From Bog-756 sp963829235 (GTDB lineage: Bacteria > Actinomycetota > Acidimicrobiia > Acidimicrobiales > RAAP-2), in assembly GCA_963829235.1 (NCBI GenBank), contig CAWHIF010000004.1:434001-498000 (forward strand): a stretch of 64,000 bases of DNA. Direction: 5' to 3'. Positions 8,255-16,462 of this stretch are shown here, piece by piece. The position numbers and the translations under genes are program-made. Under the pieces are notes generated by a model. The model saw only the letters and a program-made list of their open reading frames with translations, ran no database searches and had not been told where the DNA came from. How positions within the stretch are numbered: the first letter of the stretch is position 1; each line of letters begins with the position of its first letter.

Positions 8255-9568
8255 GTGAAAAAGGTCTTCGTGATTCTCGTGCTTCTCATGGATCTACTCG
8301 TCGCCCCCTCGCACGCGGCGTCCGCATCGATCTGGCCGCTCACGGTCACCGGCTCAACCTTGGATACCGCGTCTGGATCCAGGTTCATCGTGAAGGGCGT
8401 CACCCAGTACTGGTACGCCTACAACGACAGCGGATCGCGCGATCCTGCGATGAGCGCCACCAGCGCGGCCTACTACGCCAATCGGAGCACCTGGGACTCG
8501 TTCATGGCCGGTCAGGGCTTGGACCTGGTCCGCATCGGACTCGGAGCCTGGGAGTACGACGACCAGACGTACCTCCGTCGCTCGTCCTACGTATCCGAGC
8601 TCCAGTCCCTCATCTCCACTGCGGCCGACAACGGGCTCACCGTGGAACTCGGGAATTGGGACTCGATGGGGGACGGCGCCCGGATCACCCATGACTATTC
8701 GGCCTGGCACTCCTTCTGGCTTGCCCTCAAACCGGTCATCGAAACCAATCGCAACGTCATCGTCGAGCCCTTCAACGAACCAAACGGGATCTCCGAGTCC
8801 AAGTGGTTGAGCGTCTGGGAGAAGGAGCTCAACTTCTGGCGCCATCAGATGAAGTACCCGGGTGTGATCGTCGTCGACACCAACGACCACTCGTCCGACT
8901 TCTCAATGTCCGCCATCCACGAGCTGACGGACTACGCAGACAGACTGGGTGGAAATATCCTCTTCTCCATCCATTCCTACGCCACGGAGTGGCCCTCCGC
9001 CGCCGAGGGTTTCGTATCGGGGATGTACTCGAGATCCGAGACGGACGAACAAGCCTTCAACAGCCGGTACACGGCACATGAGCAGTCCTATCCGATCCTC
9101 ATCGACGAAACCGGGAATGCCAACGGTTCGCCCGGTGGCGATTACAACGCGGCCACCTCTGCATCAGGGCCGTCTCCGAACTACTGGCTCTGGCTGACGC
9201 AATTTCATTCCGCCATGGCCTCCGACGTCCTCGACGACGGCCTGAACGGGGAGATTGGGTTCGCCTTCTCGTGGTCCCGAGGAGATTGCATGATCACCTA
9301 CTGCTACGGGGCAGGTGGGCACGCGTGGAATCCGGCGTGGAACGCCAATTTGGGGCCGGATATTCGAGAATTACTTTGTGAAGCAGTCCTAGCGACGACG
9401 CTTGTACGGCGGGAGCTGAACCTTGTTGCAACTCACCGACCTCATGTCGTGGAGAATGCCTTGGAGCAGTCTATTCAGTGGAGTCGGGGCCCCACCGATC
9501 CGGTGGTCAGAAGCAGAGTCGGTGGCCTCGCCGCCGACTCATTCGGACATCCTCCCCGGAGGCACTAG
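8255..9568 (+). CDS. Secreted glycoside hydrolase family 5-type endoglucanase/mannanase, C-terminus frameshifted
   Basis: Retaining beta-glycanase exported by a Sec signal peptide (residues 1 to about 23, MKKVFVILVLL start). The GH5 acid/base is Glu175 in FNEPNG and the nucleophile is Glu285 in LIDETG; LFSIHSY carries the catalytic-site His-Ser-Tyr. The start is GTG. The last part (after about residue 368) reads as Arg-rich nonsense. Shifting frame by one base near 9358 gives LGPIFENYFVKQS and a stop at 9390-9392, which looks like a natural GH5 end. So the true gene probably ends at 9392, and the base is either a mutation or a consensus error. Exact substrate is unknown. Confidence 0.85.
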   Translation: MKKVFVILVLLMDLLVAPSHAASASIWPLTVTGSTLDTASGSRFIVKGVTQYWYAYNDSGSRDPAMSATSAAYYANRSTWDSFMAGQGLDLVRIGLGAWEYDDQTYLRRSSYVSELQSLISTAADNGLTVELGNWDSMGDGARITHDYSAWHSFWLALKPVIETNRNVIVEPFNEPNGISESKWLSVWEKELNFWRHQMKYPGVIVVDTNDHSSDFSMSAIHELTDYADRLGGNILFSIHSYATEWPSAAEGFVSGMYSRSETDEQAFNSRYTAHEQSYPILIDETGNANGSPGGDYNAATSASGPSPNYWLWLTQFHSAMASDVLDDGLNGEIGFAFSWSRGDCMITYCYGAGGHAWNPAWNANLGPDIRELLCEAVLATTLVRRELNLVATHRPHVVENALEQSIQWSRGPTDPVVRSRVGGLAADSFGHPPRRH

Positions 9569-9750
9569 TTCGGAGATGTCGGTACCAATGTGGGGAAGAA
9601 GTTCGCAACGAAGCTTCGCGACGCCGTCATCACATGCTCTGGCGGCACGTCAACCTCGGGGTCCTTCGGCTGTCCGTCAATCTCGATGTTGGCCTGCTCC
9701 GCATACGCTCGTATTCCGTCGAACAGGGCTTTGCCCAACGGCCCCAGGGC
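9565..9750 (-). pseudogene. Start-less 61-codon reading frame, probable gene remnant
   Basis: The frame open between stops at 9751-9753 and 9565-9567 encodes a well-behaved helical sequence (for example LGKALFDGIRAYAEQANIEI, then PEHVMTASRSFVANFFP). No ATG or GTG heads it; a TTG is five codons in. Upstream a different frame continues with GLGCPETAG, so a frameshift may have split the gene. I do not recognise the family. Confidence 0.4.
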
Positions 9751-9858
9751 CTACTTGGCCCGGCGGTTTCGGGGCAGCCCAGCCCCATGTCCCGCTGCCG
9801 GCTCGGCCCTTTCGGCACTGCCCGCAATGTCCCCAGAGCCAGGAAGGTGTGATCAGAA

Positions 9859-10059
9859 GTGCCAGCTCGCACCTTCGGCCCCGATCTGGTGGGAAGGTCC
9901 TTCAGCGGCTATTGGGTCTCTATCGCCGGTCCGCTGGCCGGAGCTGTCATCGCCGTCATCATCGCATTCGTCCTCCGTGGGCCGGGCGGCGGTAGGTCAG
10001 GGTCGGCTGCGGCTCAGGGAGACATATTCACCGAGACCCATGAGGCGGGGAAGTCCTAA
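9859..10059 (+). pseudogene. C-terminal fragment of a MIP-family aquaporin
   Basis: The 66 residues from a GTG at 9859 read VPARTFGPDL, then GYWVSIAGPLAGAVIAVIIAF. This is the second NPA box and last transmembrane helix of an aquaporin, in which N-P-A-R-S/T-F-G-P is expected. The residue before PAR is the GTG itself, so the NPA asparagine is lost, and the preceding five helices are absent from 9570-9858. It cannot form a channel. It is a decayed relic, probably left by a deletion. Confidence 0.65.
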
Positions 10060-10117
10060 CCATCAGTGACCTGAACTGCCCGAGCAGCTAGGAGAATTGA
10101 ATCTTCTCCTCGGGTGA

Positions 10118-10708
10118 TCATGGAGCCTGAGGGTGGATGGTCTCGCCTCGGGCCAACATCTCGACAAACTGGCCGATGCGCCTGGAGCGGGTTTCGGGTT
10201 TTTTGGCGTTTCCGATCCTGTAGAGGATGGCGTACCGATTCGCGCTTGTGAGCATCTCAAACATCGCCTTTGCGCGGGGATTGGCACCCAGGGCAGCGAG
10301 AAGGTCCTCCGGCACCTCAATGCTGGCTTGCCCGGCGTAGGCGGCCTCCCATCGGCCGTCCTCTTTCGCCTGCCGCACCTCGTCTTCGCCTGATCGATGC
10401 ATTCGGCCGGTGGCGATCAGCCTTTCAGCGATGGCAGCGTTCCGCCGAGACCACGGACTGCGAGCTTTTCGAGGCGTGAAACGACGTCGGAAGGTAGCGG
10501 TGTCACGACGCCCTAATTGCCCATCAATCCAGCCGAAGCAGATCGCCTCGTCGAGCGCCTCGTCGTACGAGACGGTTGTCGGATCGACCGTTCCTTTTTT
10601 GGCCAGTACCAGCCAGACACCCGGTGAATCGGCGTGATGACCGCTCAACCATCTTCGCCATTCGCCGATGTCCCCGACCAGTAGCTCTGGGAGATCCACG
10701 GTGTTCAC
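10118..10708 (-). CDS. YdeI/OmpD-associated family protein
   Basis: From the GTG at 10708 the product has 196 aa, the normal size of this family. The signature is GVWLVLAKKGT, then SYDEALDEAICFGWIDGQ, then FTPRKARSPWSRRN. The C-terminal helical repeat contains VPEDLLAALGANPRAKAMFE. The frame stays open upstream to an ATG at 10960 but those 84 residues are not conserved and would overlap the divergent membrane protein at 10887. Members are linked to cell-envelope stress and bacteriocin tolerance in enterobacteria; the biochemical role is not known. Confidence 0.88.
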   Translation of the reverse strand: MNTVDLPELLVGDIGEWRRWLSGHHADSPGVWLVLAKKGTVDPTTVSYDEALDEAICFGWIDGQLGRRDTATFRRRFTPRKARSPWSRRNAAIAERLIATGRMHRSGEDEVRQAKEDGRWEAAYAGQASIEVPEDLLAALGANPRAKAMFEMLTSANRYAILYRIGNAKKPETRSRRIGQFVEMLARGETIHPQAP

Positions 10709-10886
10709 CGTATCGCCAGTGTTCCCCAGCGAAAGCTTGCACTCTGTCTGGGCCGCCGCACGTCGAACACAGAATGGATGGTATCCGAGTCGTTCGATGA
10801 CCTTCTCGGTGCGTGACTCGACGATCTGAAAGGCGATGGCCGCCTCTGGACGGTAGAGGCCACCGTCGGAGTGCAACAATGGAAAC

Positions 10887-11162
10887 GTGCTGCAAATCGG
10901 GCGCAGTTTGCTGGTGGTCGGAGGAGGATTGATCGGCGGTTTCGTGGCGATGGTCGTCACCGGGATCGTGATGCTCGTTGCAGATCCCGGTACCGTGATT
11001 TCTGACTGTCATTCAGCGACGATTCACGGTGGTCCTGAGGTCTGCCGGTCCCTGAGCACGTTCTGGGAAATAATCATGACAGCCGGGGTAGTGGGGACGG
11101 CAGGGGTTGCAATCGGGATCCTGTGGGCTACGCGTCGTCGTCTGGTTCCGTTCTCAAACTGA
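10887..11162 (+). CDS. Small two-helix membrane protein of unknown function
   Basis: 91 aa. Hydrophobic segments lie at about residues 7-32 (LLVVGGGLIGGFVAMVVTGI) and 62-82 (IIMTAGVVGTAGVAIGILWA), with a polar loop containing two cysteines between them and a basic C-terminus (RRRLVPFSN). The topology is plausible, but there is no recognisable family. It is divergent from the YdeI-like gene. Confidence 0.55.
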   Translation: MLQIGRSLLVVGGGLIGGFVAMVVTGIVMLVADPGTVISDCHSATIHGGPEVCRSLSTFWEIIMTAGVVGTAGVAIGILWATRRRLVPFSN

Positions 11163-11270
11163 CTGTCCCACCACCCGGTTGCCGGGGCGCTTCGACCCTT
11201 CTTATCGATGAAGAGTCCAAGGGAGCAAGCCTCTCGATTCGGGCCTGCCAGGCTCTTGACTTTACCAGGT

Positions 11271-11282
11271 GGTTATATTACC
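11271..11282. promoter_or_regulatory. Imperfect palindrome at the ArsR-type gene start, candidate operator
   Basis: GGTTATATTACC is a near-palindrome (10 of 12 positions symmetric) ending 8 nt before the ATG at 11291. ArsR-family regulators paired with AHSA1 genes usually repress their own promoter through such AT-rich palindromes. No Shine-Dalgarno precedes the ATG, so the message may be leaderless. Confidence 0.4.
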
Positions 11283-11290
11283 TTGTAGTG

Positions 11291-11644
11291 ATGCACAGTG
11301 AGGACACCGTGAGCAGGGCCTTCGCCGCCCTGGCCGACCCCACTCGCCGGGCGATCCTCGAGCGCCTCGCGACCGGTGAAGCCGGCGTCGTCGAGCTCGC
11401 AGAGGCCTCCACGCTGACGCAACCTGCCATCACCAAGCACCTCAAGGTGCTGGAGCGGGCCGGGCTGATCGGCCGGGCCCGCGACGGCCAGCGGCGCCCG
11501 GCCCGACTCATGCTCGAAGGCCTGGCCCCGGTGGACGACTGGCTCCGCAGCGCGCACGCCGAATGGTCCGACCGCCTCGACCGTCTCGAGGTCCATCTAG
11601 CCACCCAAACCGAACCAACGATTGAGGAGAATCCCAATGCCTGA
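11291..11644 (+). CDS. ArsR/SmtB-family transcriptional regulator
   Basis: 117-aa winged-helix repressor. The opening FAALADPTRRAILERLA and the recognition segment LTQPAITKHLKVLERAGLI are diagnostic of the ArsR subgroup that sits next to AHSA1/SRPBCC genes. The metal-binding cysteines of true ArsR/SmtB sensors (ELCVC) are absent, so it is not a metal sensor of that type. An upstream in-frame extension to 11123 is unconserved. Its last 8 bases overlap the ATG of the next gene, so the two are translationally coupled. Confidence 0.92.
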   Translation: MHSEDTVSRAFAALADPTRRAILERLATGEAGVVELAEASTLTQPAITKHLKVLERAGLIGRARDGQRRPARLMLEGLAPVDDWLRSAHAEWSDRLDRLEVHLATQTEPTIEENPNA

Positions 11645-12140
11645 GACCCGCAGCGCGGTGGACGTCCGATCCGCGACTCCAATCACCCAGCTCGTCATCG
11701 AGCGCGCCATCAAGGCCCATCCGGAGCGGGTCTTTGACGCCTTCAGCGACCCGGACCAGCTTGAGAAATGGTGGTGGCCAAACGGCTTCACCTGCCCCGC
11801 CGCCGAGGTGGACCTTCGCGTCGGCGGAAAGTACCGGCTCGCCATGGAGTGGCCGGGCTCCATCCCCGCGGAGGCCCAATTCTCCCACCATATGGGTGGT
11901 GAGTACTACGAGATCGATCGTCCGCACCGCCTGGTCATGAGCGGCCGGGCCGTGAACGACGAGCAGGGCGAGCTCTTCGCCACGCTCATCGAGGTGACCT
12001 TTGAAGCCCGCGACGGGGGCACAGCGCTCACCGTGCGGCAGTCCTACTTCGAGCCCATGCCGCCCGCCGGGGCGATGGCCGGTGCCCAGCAGGGTTGGTC
12101 CGAGCAGCTCGAGAAGCTCGAGCACCTTCTCGCGGACTGA
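11637..12140 (+). CDS. AHSA1/SRPBCC-domain protein
   Basis: 167 aa with the START-like fold: an opening strand VIERAIKAHPERVFDAFSDP, the Trp-rich LEKWWWPNGF, then FEARDGGTALTVRQSYF and the C-terminal helix GWSEQLEKLEHLLAD. Such proteins bind hydrophobic ligands in a central cavity. The gene overlaps the ArsR-type regulator by 8 bp, a pair repeated in many actinobacteria in which the regulator controls the pair. The ligand is unknown. Confidence 0.9.
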   Translation: MPETRSAVDVRSATPITQLVIERAIKAHPERVFDAFSDPDQLEKWWWPNGFTCPAAEVDLRVGGKYRLAMEWPGSIPAEAQFSHHMGGEYYEIDRPHRLVMSGRAVNDEQGELFATLIEVTFEARDGGTALTVRQSYFEPMPPAGAMAGAQQGWSEQLEKLEHLLAD

Positions 12141-12240
12141 CCGCGAAATTGGCATGAGGACCCGCACGCTCGAAACCGGTAAACGCCTGATGGACGACAC
12201 GGCCCGGAGGAGTGTCGCCGGATTATCGGAAGGGGACGCA

Positions 12241-12765
12241 ATGGACATCATCAACTTGGGTGCGACAGAGGGCCTTCCTCCGGTGAATTGGGTGGACATC
12301 GTCGAGAAGCTCGATGCCGGATCTCCGCCGGCTCCAGACGCCCACAACGCTCGTACGACGTGGCTCTCGACGCTGAATGACGACGGGAGCCCCCATGTGA
12401 CTGCGGTCGGTGCGCTCTGGCTTGACGGAAGCTTCTGGTTCCAGACCGGCTCGAGTACCCGGAAGGGCCGCAATGTTGAGCGCGACCCGCGCTGCTCGAT
12501 CGCGGTGTCGATCCTTGATGCAGACGTCGTTGCCGAGGGTGTAGCAGCGCGGGAGACCGACCCGGCCACCCTGACACGCCTTGCCAGGGCCTGGGCGGAC
12601 CAGGGATGGCCAGCCGAACTGGATGAGACCGGTATCGGCATCACCGCCCCGTTCAACGCGCCGTCACAGGGACCACCGCCATGGAACGTCTATCGCATCA
12701 AGCCATACTCGGTGACAGTGGTACTTGCCACCGAACCCGGCGGGCTGACTCGCTTCAGGTTCTAA
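12241..12765 (+). CDS. PPOX-class flavin/F420-binding split-barrel oxidoreductase
   Basis: 174 aa. The split-barrel signature is TTWLSTLNDDGSPHVTAVG, then LWLDGSFWFQTGSSTRKGRN and DPRCSIAVSI, as in pyridoxamine 5-phosphate-oxidase-like proteins of actinobacteria that use FMN or F420. The C-terminal WNVYRIKPYSV closes the dimer. GAAGGGGAC just before the ATG at 12241 supports this start over an ATG at 12154 or 12190. The cofactor (FMN or F420) and substrate are not decided by sequence. Confidence 0.85.
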   Translation: MDIINLGATEGLPPVNWVDIVEKLDAGSPPAPDAHNARTTWLSTLNDDGSPHVTAVGALWLDGSFWFQTGSSTRKGRNVERDPRCSIAVSILDADVVAEGVAARETDPATLTRLARAWADQGWPAELDETGIGITAPFNAPSQGPPPWNVYRIKPYSVTVVLATEPGGLTRFRF

Positions 12766-12943
12766 CCTCACCCAGCGAGGCGGCTTGCCCGACCTCGACG
12801 ATCGATGGGTCCATCGAATCCCGCTCCGCTCGTCCAGCCGGTCTTTCGGTCCCGGACCAAAACGCACAGATGACGGCCACTGCCGGTTTAGGGCTCGATA
12901 GTGCGACCCTCAGCCGGTGGTCCGGGATACCCTGCGCTGGTCC

Positions 12944-13297
12944 TCAACCCCCGCCGTGAAACTGATAGCCGATCGGACAGCCGCCAGTTCCACTGGAATC
13001 CCGGGTGAACATCCACCATTCCCCGGTGAGGTGTCGAGAGCACTCATCGGGGAAGGTGGCCTCCCCAATGTCCGTGTAGCCAAGCCCACGACTGGCCAGC
13101 CCCGCAGCGGTAAATATGACGAAGTGGCCTTCGGGTGTGGATACAGAACATTGCCGATAGGGAGCGCCGATCGGTCCAACACTCCCCGTGGTCCTCGTCG
13201 AGCACGGTCGGAGGGGAACGCCGCACCGCTTCCGAGGGGCGGTAGCGAGCCGCTGGAGAACTGTCTGCGCCTGCGATGTGGCGGTGGCTCGCCAACG
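12944..13297 (-). pseudogene. Start-less protein-like frame (117 codons), unrecognised
   Basis: The frame between a stop at 13298-13300 and the stop at 12944-12946 reads as real protein in its second half, for example TPEGHFVIFTAAGL, then YTDIGEATFPDEC, WWMFTRDSSGTGG and CPIGYQFHGGG. It contains no ATG, GTG or TTG before residue 80. It therefore looks like a truncated or frameshifted gene; the 5' part may continue in another frame towards 13490. Apart from this, 12766-13574 holds no gene that I can support. Confidence 0.4.
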
Positions 13298-13574
13298 TTA
13301 TCGACGTGCCCGGACCAGTGTGAGTCCCCCTCTGTCCTGTGAGTGCCGGTCCGCCCCGGTCGATAGCGCCCGGCTGATCCGGCGTTCCGGGGTAGGGTGC
13401 AGATTTCGGCTCATGGCAATGGAACGGGGCCGGTGTTCCGGGACGGCCCCTCAATGGCAGCCCAGGCAGCCCAAATCGAGCTTCTTGCAACCTTCGTGTC
13501 GTCTCATGCGTCTACGTAACGTGGGAGAGGCGCGGTCCAATCCAACGGGCTGACGGGTGCGGGAGGCTGTAGAG

Positions 13575-13973
13575 ATGCCACTTTCAATGTTCCGCCGGGT
13601 TGCGGTTGACTTCGCCATCGGTGGCTCGGTCTTGCTTGCCGTGGGATGTTCAACAACGACGGCACCTCCGAAATCAACAACGACAGCACCAGCGAAGAGA
13701 GCTATTACACAACATGTTGGCGTTGTCACGGGTGTCGCATCTCCATGCTGGCCCTATCCCTCCAACAAGGGGATCGGGAAGAAAACCGTAACGGTCACGG
13801 TCAGTCGCAACGGCCAGACCGTCTCCAGCCAGACGGTTCGGGGTGACCACTTCTACGCCTTCAAGCTTTCGCCAGGCAACTACGACGTCTCGACCTTGTA
13901 TTCACGGGCGAGGCCAGTCATGATTACAACCGGCGGCACGGTGAAGGTCGATCTACCAGATGACTGCGCCTAG
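13575..13973 (+). CDS. Small secreted lipoprotein with carboxypeptidase-regulatory-like domain
   Basis: 132 aa from the ATG at 13575, preceded by GGGAGG. The signal peptide ends in the lipobox LAVGC, with Cys25 as the lipidated residue, followed by a Thr/Pro/Ser/Lys linker (STTTAPPKSTTTAPAK). The mature domain (TVTVTVSRNGQTVSSQTV, then YAFKLSPGNYDVSTLY, ending DDC) resembles a small beta-sandwich of the carboxypeptidase-regulatory type. It is anchored on the outer face of the membrane; role unknown. Confidence 0.72.
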   Translation: MPLSMFRRVAVDFAIGGSVLLAVGCSTTTAPPKSTTTAPAKRAITQHVGVVTGVASPCWPYPSNKGIGKKTVTVTVSRNGQTVSSQTVRGDHFYAFKLSPGNYDVSTLYSRARPVMITTGGTVKVDLPDDCA

Positions 13974-14377
13974 CCACTGGGCGGATACCTCCATCGACTT
14001 GTCCACACGCCCGGATGTGCGGTCGGTGGCAGTTCGCGGACGGCAAGCACTGGGCCCTGGATAACGCCCCCCGGCCGGGGCGGTATGGGGCACCCAGATG
14101 ACCGCAACAGCTGCTGTTACAAGCAGGCTGGAGCCAGCGAGCTACGCCCGACCCCGGATGTCAATGAGCTTGCTCGACCAGGTTGGCCAGGCTGGCCAGG
14201 CTGGCCTCCACGGCCGGTCGCCACTGCTCGCCTCCAGTGGTGGCTTCGTGTAACCACTCCGGAGCCGCAGAGAGGTCGTAGGACTCCGTAACTCGCGCCC
14301 CCCTCCGGGTTGTGGGGTTGAATCGGGGTTCCGGGGCACCCGAGGCCCCGCGGCCTTTGCTTGCCTAGCATCGGTGC
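13974..14377. other. Intergenic, no gene seen
   Basis: No convincing frame on either strand. The only structure is a short direct repeat of CAGGCTGGC near 14185-14205 and C/G-rich runs near 14298-14350. Confidence 0.5.
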
Positions 14378-14866
14378 GTGGACTTTCTGGCTGGCCGCCA
14401 TCCATCGAAGGACGCCGACCTCAACCGGTACTGGCATGCCTTCCGGGTGGTCGATGGGCAGGCATCGATGGTTTCAGAGTGCTTTCTCGCCAAAGCAGTT
14501 GACCCTCCGACTCATCCTTGGGACGACCTCGACCTTGAGCCTCGCTGTCACTCCTGCACGGCGAGAGTCAACGACCCCAGGGGTAGAGACACCATCTGGT
14601 GGCTTGGCAATGATCCCGAGCACGACGAACACTGCGTGGTCTGCCGGAAGCCGGGGACAGGCGGACGTATCGGTGGAACGAAAGCCATCCTCTATTTGCG
14701 TGAGGACCACGGTCCCTTGCATTCCGTCAGCGCACAGACAGTCCTTGTCCACAAGAAGTGTGAGGCTGAGGGAAGGGCTTTGGCTCGGCGGCAGGGGTAT
14801 GGCTGGGAGTACCCTCCAGCCAAGCCCCCGGATGGGGTGACCCGAAGGCGAAGTGGAAGCCAGTAG
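14378..14866 (+). CDS. Hypothetical protein with two CxxC pairs (possible zinc ribbon)
   Basis: 162 aa from a GTG. Cysteine pairs CHSC (57-60) and CVVC (86-89), spaced 25 residues apart and flanked by His, look like a treble-clef or zinc-ribbon site; a fifth Cys occurs in HKKCEAEGRALA. The C-terminus is basic. The family is not recognised. The next gene is on the other strand, ending 43 bp away. Confidence 0.6.
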   Translation: MDFLAGRHPSKDADLNRYWHAFRVVDGQASMVSECFLAKAVDPPTHPWDDLDLEPRCHSCTARVNDPRGRDTIWWLGNDPEHDEHCVVCRKPGTGGRIGGTKAILYLREDHGPLHSVSAQTVLVHKKCEAEGRALARRQGYGWEYPPAKPPDGVTRRRSGSQ

Positions 14867-14908
14867 CAGAGGCGACGTGACCTGCCGGCGTGTAGGGATA
14901 CGTGTGTC

Positions 14909-15691
14909 TTAGCTCAGCAGATCCAAACAACTTTCCAGGAGTTCGATACTTCCTCGTCTGAGTCCGTCGCTTCCAAATGCCTGGCTCCACTCCTCTCCGG
15001 CCAGGAGATGATCGCTGACTACGAACGCCGATGCGATTTCGACTCTCCGGTATTCAGCTACGGCAAAGAGACCGGCGGCCTCCATCTCCACCGTCACGAT
15101 TCCCTCTGCCCGGTAGGACTGTGCCTCAGCGACGGTCTCTCGGTAGGGGGTGTCTACTGTCCAAGTCGGGCCTGAACGATGGGGAACCGACCGCGCCGAC
15201 AGCACTTCGGTAAGTCGGTTCGTTAGGGTGAGTGATGGGTACGAGAACTTCTCCGAGGGCAGGTAGTGGTGAGACAAGCCCTCGTCCCGAACGGCGGCCG
15301 TGCAGACGACGACCTCTCCGAATCCGATCTCTGGATCGAGACAACCCGCTGCGCCGATGCTTATGAAGCGTTGGACGCCGAGAGCGATCAAATCTTCGAG
15401 TACCTTGGCGGCTGCGGGAGCGCCGATGCCGAAGCCATTGGCGATTCCAATAGACGGTCCATGATGATCAGTTGGAAGCCAGAGAGTTCGCCAGGGTCCG
15501 GGGTAGCCATCGAATGGCGAGAATCCGTGTTCGGTTAGGTAGCCAGGAATCAGACCCTGGTAGGTAAGGATGGCTGCTTCCGGGACAGTCAGGTCGGAGT
15601 TCTCCAGAAATCTGGCGGCCACTTCGCTTGGAGAGATAATGGCGTCGTGCCCATGCTTCCCCGGAAAGTTTGGAAAGCCGGCAAGCGTCAC
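14909..15691 (-). CDS. Nucleoside phosphorylase (uridine/purine nucleoside phosphorylase family)
   Basis: Phosphorolytic cleavage of nucleosides for salvage or degradation. From the GTG at 15691 there are 260 aa. NP-I family motifs are GIGAPAAAKVLEDLIALGV, then FISIGAAGCL for phosphate binding, VTVEMEAAGLFAVA with the ribose-binding EME (202-204), and VVSDHL with the base-binding Asp. An upstream extension to an ATG at 15781 is possible but not conserved. Uridine-type rather than purine-type is suggested by the overall motif set, not proven. Confidence 0.87.
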   Translation of the reverse strand: MTLAGFPNFPGKHGHDAIISPSEVAARFLENSDLTVPEAAILTYQGLIPGYLTEHGFSPFDGYPGPWRTLWLPTDHHGPSIGIANGFGIGAPAAAKVLEDLIALGVQRFISIGAAGCLDPEIGFGEVVVCTAAVRDEGLSHHYLPSEKFSYPSLTLTNRLTEVLSARSVPHRSGPTWTVDTPYRETVAEAQSYRAEGIVTVEMEAAGLFAVAEYRRVEIASAFVVSDHLLAGEEWSQAFGSDGLRRGSIELLESCLDLLS

Positions 15692-16018
15692 GGCTGGAGT
15701 CCTGAGACACTCTGGTGAGGTCGTAGTCCAAGTCCCACCTACCAACTGTTCCACACGGCGACTAATGCCGGTAGACCACATTGATGGCCACTGCTGAACC
15801 GGGCGTTGCGGGGCACGCTTCCATTGTGAACGTTACCCTTCGCAGCCATGATGGACGGGCATGATGGCAAACGAGAGTGACCTCGGCATGGACCGGTTGC
15901 GCACGCTTTTGCAACGTGGCCAGCAGGTCGAGGCGAGTCTGCGACGAGGACCTCGACCCCCACACCAACGACCGCGCGCGGGCAATATACAACGCTCCCC
16001 TACCTCATGTCCCCTCGA
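15692..16018. other. Intergenic, no gene seen
   Basis: About 330 bp between the starts and ends of two minus-strand genes. It should contain the promoter of the nucleoside phosphorylase gene. I find no clear promoter hexamers and no convincing frame. Confidence 0.4.
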
Positions 16019-16462
16019 TCAACTCATACCTGTGCAGATGCGAGATATCAAAAGAAGATTTCTTCTGAACGGAGGGAGGTCGTCTCTCGACAGCTGATCC
16101 TCCGCCCTACGACCCGCCCGTCGCAACGTTGTGTTCTCGACGCGTTGCAAATCCCGAAACATGGTTCTGAGGTCATCTACGATGCGCTGGTGCGACTGTC
16201 CGGCATCCTGACTGAAAGCCACGAAACTCGCACACGCCACTCGATCCCACGGCCCCGACGCAATCCACGGGGTGGACGTGGCTGCCGTGGCTGTCGTGGC
16301 TGTCGTGGCTGCCGTGGCTGTCGTGTTTGCCGTGGCCGTCGTGTTTGCCGTGGCTGCCGTGGCTGCCGAAGGGATCGTGGTTGTCGTGGAGCTTCCCGAT
16401 CCTGAACAGCCTGTGCCGAGAGTTGCGATGGCAACTAGTCCGCCGATCCACAGATACCGCAT
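16019..16462 (-). CDS. Lipoprotein with Thr/Ala low-complexity linker
   Basis: 147 aa. Signal peptide with lipobox LGTGC (Cys19), then a linker of about 40 residues made of TAATA/NTTA units (residues 25-65), then a charged helical domain (SQDAGQSHQRIVDDLRTMF). The linker resembles the O-glycosylated Thr-rich stalks of actinobacterial lipoproteins. The linker DNA is a 9-bp tandem repeat, so its length may vary by slippage without breaking the frame. The last 25 residues are Arg-rich and may reflect a late frameshift. Function unknown. Confidence 0.6.
   Translation of the reverse strand: MRYLWIGGLVAIATLGTGCSGSGSSTTTTIPSAATAATANTTATANTTATAATTATTATAATSTPWIASGPWDRVACASFVAFSQDAGQSHQRIVDDLRTMFRDLQRVENTTLRRAGRRAEDQLSRDDLPPFRRNLLLISRICTGMS
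16272..16370 (+). repeat. 9-bp tandem repeat (GTGGCTGYC units)
   Basis: About eleven units of CGTGGCTGC / CGTGGCTGT / CGTGTTTGC encode the Thr/Ala linker of the minus-strand lipoprotein. Units are a multiple of three, so expansion or loss keeps the frame. Confidence 0.75.

Noticed and set aside
11256..11279. TTGACT and TATATT as promoter hexamers before the ArsR-type gene
   Set aside because: Spacing is only 12 bp, too short for a sigma-70 promoter; the palindrome reading fits better.
14298..14345. Possible tRNA T-arm (GGTTGAATCGGGGTTCC)
   Set aside because: No matching acceptor, D or anticodon arms within 90 bp on either strand.
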